From positions 1-8,988 of the forward strand of contig CALZMB010000080.1 of assembly GCA_945788485.1 (NCBI GenBank): a DNA stretch of 8,988 bases. Direction: 5' to 3'. Shown here in pieces: positions 1 through 7,797 of the stretch. The notes under the pieces were generated by a model that was not told where the DNA came from, made no database searches, and saw nothing but the letters and a program-made list of their open reading frames with translations. The first letter of the stretch is position 1, and each line of letters opens with the position of its first letter. The translations under genes and the position numbers were made by a program. The stretch is from an uncultured bacterium. GTDB lineage: Bacteria > Bacteroidota > Bacteroidia > Bacteroidales > Bacteroidaceae.

Positions 1-1
1 T

Positions 2-1378
2 TCATGGGCATCGACAAACAAAATTGCGCTTTCTTCCAATTCCGACACGGGCGAAAACTGGGATGGCATGCGCGACCTTGACCACAAGTCAAGCAACGTA
101 AACAAATGTGTCAAAGCGTATGTGAAATACCTCGTTGACGACCTGGGATATACGGGCTTCAGATATGACATGGTGAAAGGCTTCGCGGCAAGCTATGTAG
201 GCATGTACAACACCTACGCACAGCCGCAGTTCTCAGTGGGCGAACACTGGGGCAACGTGTCTGAGGCTAAGGACTGGATAAACGGAACTACAACGAACGG
301 AGCACGACAGTCGGCTGCCTTCGACTTCCAGTTCCACTACCGGCTCTATGATGCAGTCAGCACCAACAACTGGAACAAGCTGAACACCAACTCAGACTAT
401 CTCACAAAGAGCGGCAGCGAGTACAACCGATATTCCGTGACATTCGTAGAGAACCACGATACACAGTATCGGTCGTCGGATTCGCCCGGCTCTTGCCCCA
501 TCAGCTCGCATATTCTGGCGTGCAACGCGTTCATGCTTGCCCATCCCGGTACGCCTTGCGTATTCCTCAAGCACTGGCTTGCATACAAGAACGACATAAA
601 GAAGATGATCTCTGCGCGCAAGCTCGCCGGCATCACCAACACCAGCACATTCAGCATGCCATACATCTCACAGTATTATACCTCTGTGCTTGCAGACGAC
701 AAGCTGCTCGCCATCGTAGGCTCAAACCCCAAGGCTTTTACCCCTTCAGCAGAATACAAAAAAATCTGCGAGGGAGACGGATATGTCTATTATGTAAAGA
801 ACACTGTCGATACAAGCGGATGGAACGCCATTCTCGAACGCATTGCAGCAGAGGACGAGGCTGAACCGGAAGAGCCATACACAGACCATGAGGCCACCAT
901 CTATGTCAAGGCCGCGATGCCGGCAGGATGGGCAAGCGGATATGTCAACTACTGGGTGTGGAGCGACACAGACGGTTCCAAGCTCTGCACAAACAAAACA
1001 TGGCCGGGCGACAAGGTCACTCAGACAAAGACCGTTGACGGAGAGACATGGTTCTACTGCACATACACCGTCACCAAGTCCAACCATCCTATCAACATTG
1101 TGCTCTCAACAGGCACAGGATCGCCTCAGACCCTCGACTTCAAAGGCATTGAGAACGACACCTACCTTGAGATTCTGCCAACCCAGATCAGCGGCAAGAA
1201 CCAGATCAAGGATGTCACCTCAGAACACACGTCTGGCATAAAGGACATCACAGCCGACGAGGCTGAGGGCGCAAACGGTGTCTATGGCATCGACGGACGC
1301 TATCTCGGCAAGGATGCAGACGCTCTACGGCCCGGGCTTTATGTCGTGAACGGAAAGAAGATGGCTGTCAGGAGATGA
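2..1378 (+). CDS. Secreted GH13 alpha-amylase with C-terminal CBM26 and sorting-like tail (5' truncated)
   Basis: This is the C-terminal 458 residues of an alpha-amylase that hydrolyses internal alpha-1,4 bonds of starch. The frame is open from base 2 and the first in-frame ATG (68) lies inside the catalytic domain, so the true start and signal peptide are upstream. Conserved GH13 regions are visible: GFRYD with nucleophile Asp at 167-169, FSVGEHW with acid/base Glu at 242-244, and FVENHD with the third Asp at 458-460. The following HPGTPCVF segment recalls plant/archaeal-type amylases (subfamilies 6/7), but the subfamily is tentative. A short beta domain and an acidic linker lead to a CBM26-like starch-binding module at about 893-1180, with the WPG and QTxD signatures. 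The last 33 residues (from about 1277) form a tail with Y-x-I-D-G and PGLY motifs, resembling Bacteroidetes C-terminal sorting tails. Probable location is the cell surface or outside the cell (inference). GH53 follows 102 bases downstream. Confidence 0.93.
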   Translation, partial: SWASTNKIALSSNSDTGENWDGMRDLDHKSSNVNKCVKAYVKYLVDDLGYTGFRYDMVKGFAASYVGMYNTYAQPQFSVGEHWGNVSEAKDWINGTTTNGARQSAAFDFQFHYRLYDAVSTNNWNKLNTNSDYLTKSGSEYNRYSVTFVENHDTQYRSSDSPGSCPISSHILACNAFMLAHPGTPCVFLKHWLAYKNDIKKMISARKLAGITNTSTFSMPYISQYYTSVLADDKLLAIVGSNPKAFTPSAEYKKICEGDGYVYYVKNTVDTSGWNAILERIAAEDEAEPEEPYTDHEATIYVKAAMPAGWASGYVNYWVWSDTDGSKLCTNKTWPGDKVTQTKTVDGETWFYCTYTVTKSNHPINIVLSTGTGSPQTLDFKGIENDTYLEILPTQISGKNQIKDVTSEHTSGIKDITADEAEGANGVYGIDGRYLGKDADALRPGLYVVNGKKMAVRR

Positions 1379-1400
1379 CACCTATTATATATATACAGAA

Positions 1401-1436
1401 GCTGTCCCCGCCGCAGGACACAACGGCAGGGACAGC
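1401..1436 (+). terminator. GC-rich hairpin after the amylase gene, no T-tract
   Basis: Two 13-base arms (1401-1413 and 1424-1436) pair with a single C/A mismatch around a 10-base loop. The hairpin starts 23 bases after the amylase stop codon. No run of T follows (the next bases are CTCAGGCTT), so it is not a canonical intrinsic terminator. It could be a weak or partial terminator, a 3' end-stabilising structure, or a processing site that sets different mRNA levels for the amylase and the GH53 gene. The pairing is seen directly; the role is inferred. Confidence 0.4.
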
Positions 1437-1480
1437 CTCAGGCTTAACCAGAACTGCCTAACTTAACCGACACTAAGACT

Positions 1481-2794
1481 ATGAAGAAACTACTATTAGC
1501 GTGCGCCATGACTCTGCTGACTACGGCAGCAAAGGCACAGCACGGCACATTCGTGGGCGGAGACATCTCGATGCTGCCCGCATACGAGGCAAGCAGCACC
1601 ACCTACCTCGACGGAAAAGGCAACAAGATTGCCGACCTTATCCAGTGGCTCATCAGCGACTGCGGATGGAACTCGTTCAGAGTGAGACTCTTTGTCAATC
1701 CGACTGAACGCGGCACCGGTAAGACTGGAGTGGTGCAGGACATCGACTACGTGAAGGCTCTCGGCAAACGCATCAAGGCTGCCGGAGGCAAGTTCATGCT
1801 CGACTTCCACTATTCCGACTCCTGGGCCGACCCTACAAACCAGGTGACACCTGCATCATGGGCAGACTGTACGACACCGCAGCAGAAGGCAGACCGCCTC
1901 TACTCCTACACCAAGGAGTCGTTACAAGCACTCGTAGCAGCAGGAGCAACGCCGGACTTCGTGCAGGTGGGCAATGAGATAACCTACGGAATGGTAGGCA
2001 TAAAGGTCTGGCCATACGACAGCAAAGAGAGCGACTGGGACGGATTCCTGACCGTCCTGAAGGCCGGATGCAAGGCAGTGAGGGAGGTTTGTCCCAAGGC
2101 AAAGATTGTCATCCACACCGAGAGGTCGGGCGAGTCGGCCAGAACATACTACTACTACAACAAGCTCAAGGAGGCAGCAGTGGACTACGACATCGTCGGA
2201 CTGTCCTACTATCCCTTCTATCACGGCGATCTCACCGCCCTCAAGGCCACTCTTCTGCTCCTCAAGCGTGACTTCCCCGACAAGGAAGTGCAGATTGTAG
2301 AGACTGCCTACCCTATTCAGTGGTGGCCTGAAGGCAAGACAGTTGACACCCGCTCCACATGGCCTGTGGAAGAAGGAAAGTGCGACGGGCAGTACGCATT
2401 TACCAAAGACCTGATTGCAACCCTCGCCGATTGCGACAACGTGAAAGGCCTCTACTGGTGGTTCCCCGAGGAAGCGGGCAACGGCGACGGAGCCAACTGG
2501 GATACGAAAGAGGGCATCGTCATCTCCCAATGGCTCAACAGAGGACTGTGGTGGCCGAAAGTCTCAGGCGCAGGACACTGGCCTCTGATGACCGAAGAAG
2601 GAGGAGTGCTGTGGCTCATGAAGTCTTTCCTCAACCCCGAAGCAGCAGGAATGACTACACCAGAGACTGCCGGAGACAACACAGCAGGCAACAACCGCAT
2701 ATACAACATAAACGGACAATATTGCGGAAAAGACATGACGAAACTGCCGAAAGGCATATATATACAGAACGAACGAAAAATTATAAACAAATAA
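1481..2794 (+). CDS. Secreted GH53 endo-beta-1,4-galactanase (arabinogalactan endo-galactosidase)
   Basis: This 437-residue enzyme is predicted to cut internal beta-1,4-galactosyl bonds in galactan or type I arabinogalactan, pectin side chains. Residues 1-20 are a signal peptide (MKK, then a hydrophobic stretch) with likely cleavage after AKA, before Gln20. GH53 landmarks appear in order: the GGDISMLP start of the barrel, SFRVRLFVNP (65-74), LDFHYSDSWADP (107-118), VGNE with acid/base Glu166, GLSYYPFYHG (240-249), and IVETAYP with nucleophile Glu274. The late YWWFPEEAG segment (325-333) differs from the YWEPAW common in other GH53 enzymes. Residues 408-437 form a tail whose Y-x-I-N-G-Q-Y-x-GKD and KGIY pattern matches the amylase tail without gaps. 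There is no Shine-Dalgarno sequence, as is usual in Bacteroidetes; ATG 1481 is chosen because the signal peptide follows at once. It lies 93 bases before malQ. The family call is firm. The exact substrate, and why it sits among alpha-glucan enzymes, are open. Confidence 0.93.
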   Translation: MKKLLLACAMTLLTTAAKAQHGTFVGGDISMLPAYEASSTTYLDGKGNKIADLIQWLISDCGWNSFRVRLFVNPTERGTGKTGVVQDIDYVKALGKRIKAAGGKFMLDFHYSDSWADPTNQVTPASWADCTTPQQKADRLYSYTKESLQALVAAGATPDFVQVGNEITYGMVGIKVWPYDSKESDWDGFLTVLKAGCKAVREVCPKAKIVIHTERSGESARTYYYYNKLKEAAVDYDIVGLSYYPFYHGDLTALKATLLLLKRDFPDKEVQIVETAYPIQWWPEGKTVDTRSTWPVEEGKCDGQYAFTKDLIATLADCDNVKGLYWWFPEEAGNGDGANWDTKEGIVISQWLNRGLWWPKVSGAGHWPLMTEEGGVLWLMKSFLNPEAAGMTTPETAGDNTAGNNRIYNINGQYCGKDMTKLPKGIYIQNERKIINK

Positions 2795-2887
2795 GGCATA
2801 CCGCATCACACATTGTCTCTACAAGAACAATAGTGCAGGGATGATTGAGTGACTGCTCATGCCATACAAAACCACCTACGAAAAAAA

Positions 2888-5584
2888 ATGAAAATTACTT
2901 TCTGTTTGCGCTACCAGACGCACATCGGCGAAGAGTTGTGTGTCAACATCTGCCAACCTGACGGCGCCGTGAAGCAGTATCGCATGCACTCCACAGACAA
3001 CATCAAGTGGAAGACCATTGTCGATACTGACATCAAAGAGGGAACATCCACCGACTATTACTATTCTGTTTACAGGCAAGAAACAGAACTGCGCCGCGAG
3101 TGGCAGTCTCTTCCACACCGTCTGGACTGCGTGCGCCAAGGCTCATACACCTGCTATGACGCATGGAACGACATACCGGAAGACTCTTATCTCTACAGTT
3201 CCGCATTCACAGAGTGCATACAACATAGAGACTTGCAGGCTGTGCCACAGACGACATTGCAGATGCCTGTCGTCATAAAGGTAAAGGCTCCGCAGGTTCG
3301 CAAGGGCGAGAAACTCTATCTTGCAGGCGACGGCGTGGTGCTGGGCGAATGGCGCAGCGACCTTGCAACACCGATGTACGAGCATCAGCAAAACGAATGG
3401 GTTGCCGTACTTGACGCTTCACGCTGCTCTGAAGCCATCATAAAGTTCAAATTCATCGTCAAGAAAGATTCGGACGACCCTTCTATCATCTGGGAAGAAG
3501 GCGACAACAGAAGCATCCAACTGCCAGAAATGAGAGAAGGCGAGGTGCTCGTATATGAACTGAACCGTGTATGGCTGAACCTCCCTCAGCAGAAGTATGC
3601 CGGAACGGCGGTGCCTGTCTTTGCGCTCCGTTCAGAAGGCTCGTTTGGCGTAGGTGACTTCGGCGACCTCAAAATGATGATAGACTGGGTTGAGAAAACT
3701 GGACAGCGAGTGCTGCAGGTGCTGCCTATCAACGACACGACACTCACGCACACATGGACAGACTCTTATCCTTACAGCTGCATCTCTATCTTCGCACTGC
3801 ACCCAATGTATTGCGACCTTCGCCAACTTCCTGCCATTGCCGACGCAAAAATGGCTGAAGAGATGGAAGCTCTGCGTCAAGAACTGAATGCCCTGCCACA
3901 GATTGACTACGAGCGTGTGAACGAAGCGAAAGACAAATATCTCCGCCTCATCTTTGAACAAGAGGGCAAAGCAGTGCTGGCATCTGCTGATTTCAAGGCA
4001 TGGTTTGCAGAAGAGGAGCAGTGGCTTGTGCCTTTCGCGCAATACAGCGTGCTGCGCGACACATACGGCACACCTGACTACACACAGTGGAAAGACCATA
4101 ACGTATGGGACGAGGCAGACCGCAAGGCTCTCACCAACAACCGTACAAAGGCATACAAAGAGGTCGCGTTCTTCTATTATCAGCAATATGTGCTCGCGAC
4201 ACAGATGAAAGCAGCTCATGACTATGCACGCAACGCATCTGTAGTTTTGAAGGGCGACATACCTATCGGAGTGAACCGCCACGGCTGTGACGCTTGGATG
4301 GAACCGCGCTACTTCAACCTCAACGGTCAGGCGGGTGCTCCGCCAGACAGCTTCTCTGTCAACGGACAGAACTGGGGCTTCCCGACATACAACTGGGACG
4401 AGATGTTGAAAGACGACTGCGCATGGTGGATTCGCCGCTTCTCAAATATGGCGAAATACTTCGACGCTTATCGCATCGACCACGTCCTGGGCTTCTTCCG
4501 CATCTGGGAGATACCTATCCACGCTGTCCACGGACTTCTCGGACAGTTCCAGCCGGCACTCGGCATGTCTGTCCAGGAGATAGAACAGTATGGCCTGCAC
4601 TGGAACGAAGAGCTCATGACACAGCCATTCATCACCGACTGGGTTATCAACCGATGGTTCGGAGATAACGGCAACTATGTGCGTGAGACATTCCTTGACC
4701 ACACTCACGACGACTGCTACCGCATGAAGCCTGAGTTCGACACCCAGCGTAAGGTAGAGGCTTACTTCCTTGCAAAATACAACGGCGATGCCGCTGCTAT
4801 CAGTCAAGAGGATGCTGCATTGCGCGACACGCTCTACGCACTGATAAGCAATGTCCTTTTCTTGCGCGATCATAAGGATGCCAACAAGTTCCATCCGCGC
4901 ATCTCTTCACAGTTCGACCCATGCTATGAGACACTGTGGGATGTTGACAAGAACGCCTACAACACTCTGTACAACGACTATTTCTACCGCCGCAACAACC
5001 ACTTCTGGTATCACGAGGCGATGAAGAAGATGCCAAAACTCGTCAACGCGACAAGAATGCTTGTATGTGCCGAAGACCTTGGCATGGTGCCAGACTGTGT
5101 GCCTTGGGTTATGAACGAGCTGAAGATTCTCTCGCTTGAGATACAGACGATGCCAAAAGAGACCAATCTTCGCTTTGGCATACTCGGTCACAACCCATAC
5201 CGTTCTGTCTGCACAATATCAAGCCACGACACAGCAACGATGCGTATGTGGTGGGACGAAGACTGGGGACAGACACAAGACTACTACCAGTCGCGCCTCT
5301 ATCGCGGCGGTGACGCACCTCATCCAATGCCGGGCTGGCTGGCACGCGATATAGTCTATCGCCATCTCGCATGTCCTTCGATGCTCTGCATACTCACTCT
5401 GCAAGACTGGCTCGCTACAGACGAGAAGATACGTCTGGCAGACGCGAACGCCGAGCGTATCAACATACCGGCAAACCCGAAACACTATTGGCGCTACCGT
5501 ATGCATCTCACACTCGAGCAACTGCTCTCAAGCGACGAGTTCAACTATTCGCTTCAGGGACTTGTCCGTGAGACAATGAGATAA
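2888..5584 (+). CDS. malQ: 4-alpha-glucanotransferase (amylomaltase), GH77 with two N-terminal CBM20 modules
   Basis: MalQ transfers alpha-1,4-glucan segments between maltodextrins and releases glucose, allowing maltose and short oligosaccharides to be used in the cytoplasm. The frame is open from GTG 2849, but ATG 2888 (898 residues) is preferred: it follows eight A bases and begins with MKITF, where the CBM20 fold starts; the 13 extra residues look non-conserved. There is no signal peptide. The first CBM20 (about 1-95) is degenerate and lacks the LGxW motif. The second (about 126-225) keeps LGEW (152-155) and WEEGDNR (202-208). The GH77 domain (about 231-892) has YRIDH with nucleophile Asp531, AEDLG with acid/base Glu729, and SSHD with Asp781. 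The roughly 198 residues between nucleophile and acid/base, against about 48 in E. coli MalQ, indicate an insertion of about 150 residues, as in plant DPE2-type enzymes. An intrinsic terminator follows the gene. Confidence 0.95.
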   Translation: MKITFCLRYQTHIGEELCVNICQPDGAVKQYRMHSTDNIKWKTIVDTDIKEGTSTDYYYSVYRQETELRREWQSLPHRLDCVRQGSYTCYDAWNDIPEDSYLYSSAFTECIQHRDLQAVPQTTLQMPVVIKVKAPQVRKGEKLYLAGDGVVLGEWRSDLATPMYEHQQNEWVAVLDASRCSEAIIKFKFIVKKDSDDPSIIWEEGDNRSIQLPEMREGEVLVYELNRVWLNLPQQKYAGTAVPVFALRSEGSFGVGDFGDLKMMIDWVEKTGQRVLQVLPINDTTLTHTWTDSYPYSCISIFALHPMYCDLRQLPAIADAKMAEEMEALRQELNALPQIDYERVNEAKDKYLRLIFEQEGKAVLASADFKAWFAEEEQWLVPFAQYSVLRDTYGTPDYTQWKDHNVWDEADRKALTNNRTKAYKEVAFFYYQQYVLATQMKAAHDYARNASVVLKGDIPIGVNRHGCDAWMEPRYFNLNGQAGAPPDSFSVNGQNWGFPTYNWDEMLKDDCAWWIRRFSNMAKYFDAYRIDHVLGFFRIWEIPIHAVHGLLGQFQPALGMSVQEIEQYGLHWNEELMTQPFITDWVINRWFGDNGNYVRETFLDHTHDDCYRMKPEFDTQRKVEAYFLAKYNGDAAAISQEDAALRDTLYALISNVLFLRDHKDANKFHPRISSQFDPCYETLWDVDKNAYNTLYNDYFYRRNNHFWYHEAMKKMPKLVNATRMLVCAEDLGMVPDCVPWVMNELKILSLEIQTMPKETNLRFGILGHNPYRSVCTISSHDTATMRMWWDEDWGQTQDYYQSRLYRGGDAPHPMPGWLARDIVYRHLACPSMLCILTLQDWLATDEKIRLADANAERINIPANPKHYWRYRMHLTLEQLLSSDEFNYSLQGLVRETMR

Positions 5585-5628
5585 AGACATGAGCATGATG
5601 TCTCCGTGACACATGCCATCACCCAACC

Positions 5629-5687
5629 GCAAGGGGAAACCACAGGGCACACAATCCTGTTGTTCCCCTTTGCCGTTTTACGTTTTT
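5629..5687 (+). terminator. Intrinsic terminator downstream of malQ
   Basis: The outer arms GCAAGGGGAA (5629-5638) and TTCCCCTTTGC (5663-5673) pair with one bulged base. An inner stem ACAGG/CCTGT (5642-5646 with 5656-5660) extends the hairpin. A T-rich run follows (TTTTACGTTTTT, 5676-5687). This is the best terminator in the window and probably separates malQ from the pullulanase transcript. A smaller AGACAT/ATGTCT hairpin (5585-5603) sits directly after the malQ stop codon. Confidence 0.7.
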
Positions 5688-5700
5688 CTGTCTATATGAA
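5669..5700 (+). promoter_or_regulatory. Weak candidate promoter for the pullulanase gene
   Basis: A TTTG (5669-5672) lies 20 bases before TATATGAA (5693-5700). This spacing fits the Bacteroidetes promoter layout (TTTG at -33, TAnnTTTG at -7). However, the -7 match is only partial, and the TTTG is part of the terminator stem. It is listed because the terminator upstream implies that a promoter is needed in 5676-5731 or nearby. No better match was found there. Confidence 0.22.
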
Positions 5701-5731
5701 CTTCACCTGTACAATAAAACGAAACAACAAT

Positions 5732-7732
5732 ATGCGTAAACAAACTTTATCTGTATTTCTACTTGCTATGGGAGCAATAAATGCCATGGCTCAGGAGATG
5801 ACATGGAGCCCTACGGCGACACGCTTTGCTCTATGGTCACCATCTGCCGATTCTGTAAAAGTGAACATCTATGCAGAGGGGCTCGGAGGCTCACCTCTCC
5901 GTTCTCTCTCTCTCCGCAAAGAGAACACGGGCGACAAATGGGTCGCTCTGCTGCCCGGAGACAACAAAGGCAAGTTCTATACTTTCCAAATAAAGAAAGG
6001 CGGGAAGTGGCTTGAAGAGAACCCCGGCATATCAGCAAAGGCTGTAGGAGTGAACGGTCAGCGCGGCGCCATCATCGACCTTCGCGACACAAACCCTGCT
6101 GGATGGGAGAACGACCGCGCTCCTCTCTTCTCCGGACAGAAGGATGCTGTCATCTACGAGATGCACTATCGCGACTTCTCGATGGACAATGAATCGGGCA
6201 TAAAGAACAAAGGCAAGTTCATTGCTCTCACAGAGCGCGGCACACGCAATGCTGCCGGCCTCTCAACCGGCATTGATCATCTGAAAGAGCTTGGCGTTAC
6301 ACATGTGCATCTCCTTCCGTCCTACGACTACGGAAGCATCGACGAGACGACCGGCAACGCTTACGGCGGCGGCAACCGCGTGCCTTCTACCTACAACTGG
6401 GGCTACGACCCGGTCAACTACAACGTGCCGGAAGGCTCGTACAGCACCGACGCCTACACCCCAACCACCCGCATCCGCGAGTTCAAGGAGATGGTGATGG
6501 CGTTGCACAAGGCGGGCATCCGCGTCGTGATGGATGTTGTCTATAACCACGTCTTTGACTTGGAGAAGAGCAGTTTCGAACGCACTGCACCGGGCTATTT
6601 CTTCCGCCACAACGCTGACGGAACGGCAGCCAACGCCTCTGGTTGCGGCAATGAGACTGCCTCGGAGACAGAGATGTTCCGCAACTATATGGTAGAGAGC
6701 ATCGAATACTGGATGAAAGAATATCACGTTGACGGTTTCCGCTTCGACCTTATGGGCATCCACGACATCGAGACGATGAACCTCATCCGTCAGAAAGCCC
6801 AGTCCATTGACCCCAACGTAGTGCTCTACGGCGAGGGCTGGGCAGCCTCTTCACCTGTCCTGCCCGCAGAGCAGCTGGCTATGAAAGCCAACACGGCACG
6901 TCTTGGAGGCATCGCAGCCTTCGGCGATGAGATGCGCGACGGTCTGCGTGGCGGTTGGCAGGACGACAAAGAAGGCGCTTTCCTTGTCGCCATACCAGGC
7001 AACGAAGAGAGCGTGAAGTTCGGCATCGTAGGCGCAATAGCTCATCCTGGCGTTGACATGACAAAGGTGAACTACAGCAAAGACCCATGGGCAGCACAGC
7101 CACAGGAGATGATAAGCTATGTCTCATGCCATGACGACATGTGCCTTGCTGACCGCATTAAATGTACACTCGACCATATCGCGCAGAAAAAGAACGCCAT
7201 GAAGACAAGCGACCCTGCCGCACGCCGCCGTCTGCAGAAGCTGGCAGAGACAGCGGTTCTGACATCTCAGGGCGTTCCGTTCATTTGGAACGGCGACGAG
7301 ATTATGCGCGACAAGAAAGGTGTTCACAATTCCTTCTCTTCTCCAGACAGCATCAACACCATCCCGTGGGCACAGAAGACAGAATACAAAGATGTGTTTG
7401 ATTATGTCGCAGCCCTCGTCAAGATGCGCAAGTCTCACCCTGCTTTCCGCATGGGATGTGCAGAGATGGTTCGCGAGAACCTCACTTTCCTGCCAGTGAA
7501 AGGCAGCAACATCATCGCATGGACCATTAACGGCAAGGCGGCAGGCGACGAGTGGGGCAAGATTGTTGTCATCCTCAACTCAAACACAAAGGCAGTGAAA
7601 CAGATTGTACCTATGGCTACATACACCGTTGTATGCGCCGACGGCAAGGTTGATACGGCAGGCATACGCACCATAAAGGGCAAGAGCGTCACCGTTCCGG
7701 CACAATCTGCAATCATCATGTATTGTGAATAA
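5732..7732 (+). CDS. pulA: Exported type I pullulanase (GH13, subfamily 14-like)
   Basis: This 666-residue debranching enzyme is predicted to hydrolyse alpha-1,6 branch points of pullulan, limit dextrins and starch oligosaccharides. The frame is open from GTG 5606, but ATG 5732 is preferred because it begins a signal peptide (MRKQ, a hydrophobic core, then AMA before Gln21). A start at 5606 would bury it behind 42 residues and put the start codon upstream of the terminator. A CBM48-like beta domain covers about 24-120. The barrel follows with the type I pullulanase signature YNWGYDP (221-227), region I DVVYNH (268-273), region II GFRFD with nucleophile Asp339, region III YGEGW with acid/base Glu368, and region IV SCHDD with Asp468. 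A C-terminal beta domain spans about 580-666. The sorting-like tail of the amylase and GH53 proteins is absent, so a periplasmic or lipid-free envelope location is likely (inference). GH31 follows 65 bases later and may be co-transcribed. Confidence 0.94.
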   Translation: MRKQTLSVFLLAMGAINAMAQEMTWSPTATRFALWSPSADSVKVNIYAEGLGGSPLRSLSLRKENTGDKWVALLPGDNKGKFYTFQIKKGGKWLEENPGISAKAVGVNGQRGAIIDLRDTNPAGWENDRAPLFSGQKDAVIYEMHYRDFSMDNESGIKNKGKFIALTERGTRNAAGLSTGIDHLKELGVTHVHLLPSYDYGSIDETTGNAYGGGNRVPSTYNWGYDPVNYNVPEGSYSTDAYTPTTRIREFKEMVMALHKAGIRVVMDVVYNHVFDLEKSSFERTAPGYFFRHNADGTAANASGCGNETASETEMFRNYMVESIEYWMKEYHVDGFRFDLMGIHDIETMNLIRQKAQSIDPNVVLYGEGWAASSPVLPAEQLAMKANTARLGGIAAFGDEMRDGLRGGWQDDKEGAFLVAIPGNEESVKFGIVGAIAHPGVDMTKVNYSKDPWAAQPQEMISYVSCHDDMCLADRIKCTLDHIAQKKNAMKTSDPAARRRLQKLAETAVLTSQGVPFIWNGDEIMRDKKGVHNSFSSPDSINTIPWAQKTEYKDVFDYVAALVKMRKSHPAFRMGCAEMVRENLTFLPVKGSNIIAWTINGKAAGDEWGKIVVILNSNTKAVKQIVPMATYTVVCADGKVDTAGIRTIKGKSVTVPAQSAIIMYCE

Positions 7733-7748
7733 GCAGACGAGTAAACGA

Positions 7749-7781
7749 GTTGAGAAGTTTATTATTTGATAGTTGTATTTG
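7749..7781 (+). promoter_or_regulatory. Candidate Bacteroidetes-type promoter before the GH31 gene
   Basis: TGTATTTG (7774-7781) matches five of the six fixed bases of the -7 consensus TAnnTTTG. GTTG (7749-7752), three of four bases of the -33 TTTG, lies 21 bases upstream. The -7 element ends 16 bases before the GH31 ATG, giving a very short leader. The 65-base spacer is AT-rich and contains no terminator hairpin, so read-through from the pullulanase gene is equally possible. Confidence 0.3.
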
Positions 7782-7797
7782 AAAAACAATCGTCACA

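Noticed and set aside
1481..1540. Possible lipobox (LLAC, Cys8) in the GH53 signal peptide
   Set aside because: Cys8 leaves only four hydrophobic residues after MKK, too short for a lipoprotein signal. AKA before Gln20 is a normal signal peptidase I site.
1922..2530. A 202-codon open frame on the minus strand inside the GH53 gene
   Set aside because: It lies wholly opposite a gene with clear GH53 motifs, and its translation is rich in Val, Leu and Cys with no recognisable domain. It is a by-product of codon bias in the sense gene.
1387..2769. Shared ATATATATACAGAA-like string after the amylase stop (about 1387-1400) and at the end of the GH53 coding region (about 2755-2769)
   Set aside because: The copy is short and low-complexity; one copy encodes the conserved IYIQN tail and the other is non-coding. 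Chance similarity is the simplest explanation.
2849..2887. Upstream GTG start for malQ, adding 13 residues
   Set aside because: ATG 2888 follows an A-rich leader and begins exactly at the first CBM20 strand. The extra residues look like untranslated leader.
3632..4282. A 216-codon open frame on the minus strand inside malQ
   Set aside because: It is fully antisense to conserved GH77 coding sequence, with no domain or export signal and unusual Cys/Val-rich composition. I treat it as spurious.
5606..5731. Upstream GTG start for the pullulanase, adding 42 residues
   Set aside because: It would put the intrinsic terminator inside the coding sequence and bury a clear signal peptide that begins at ATG 5732.
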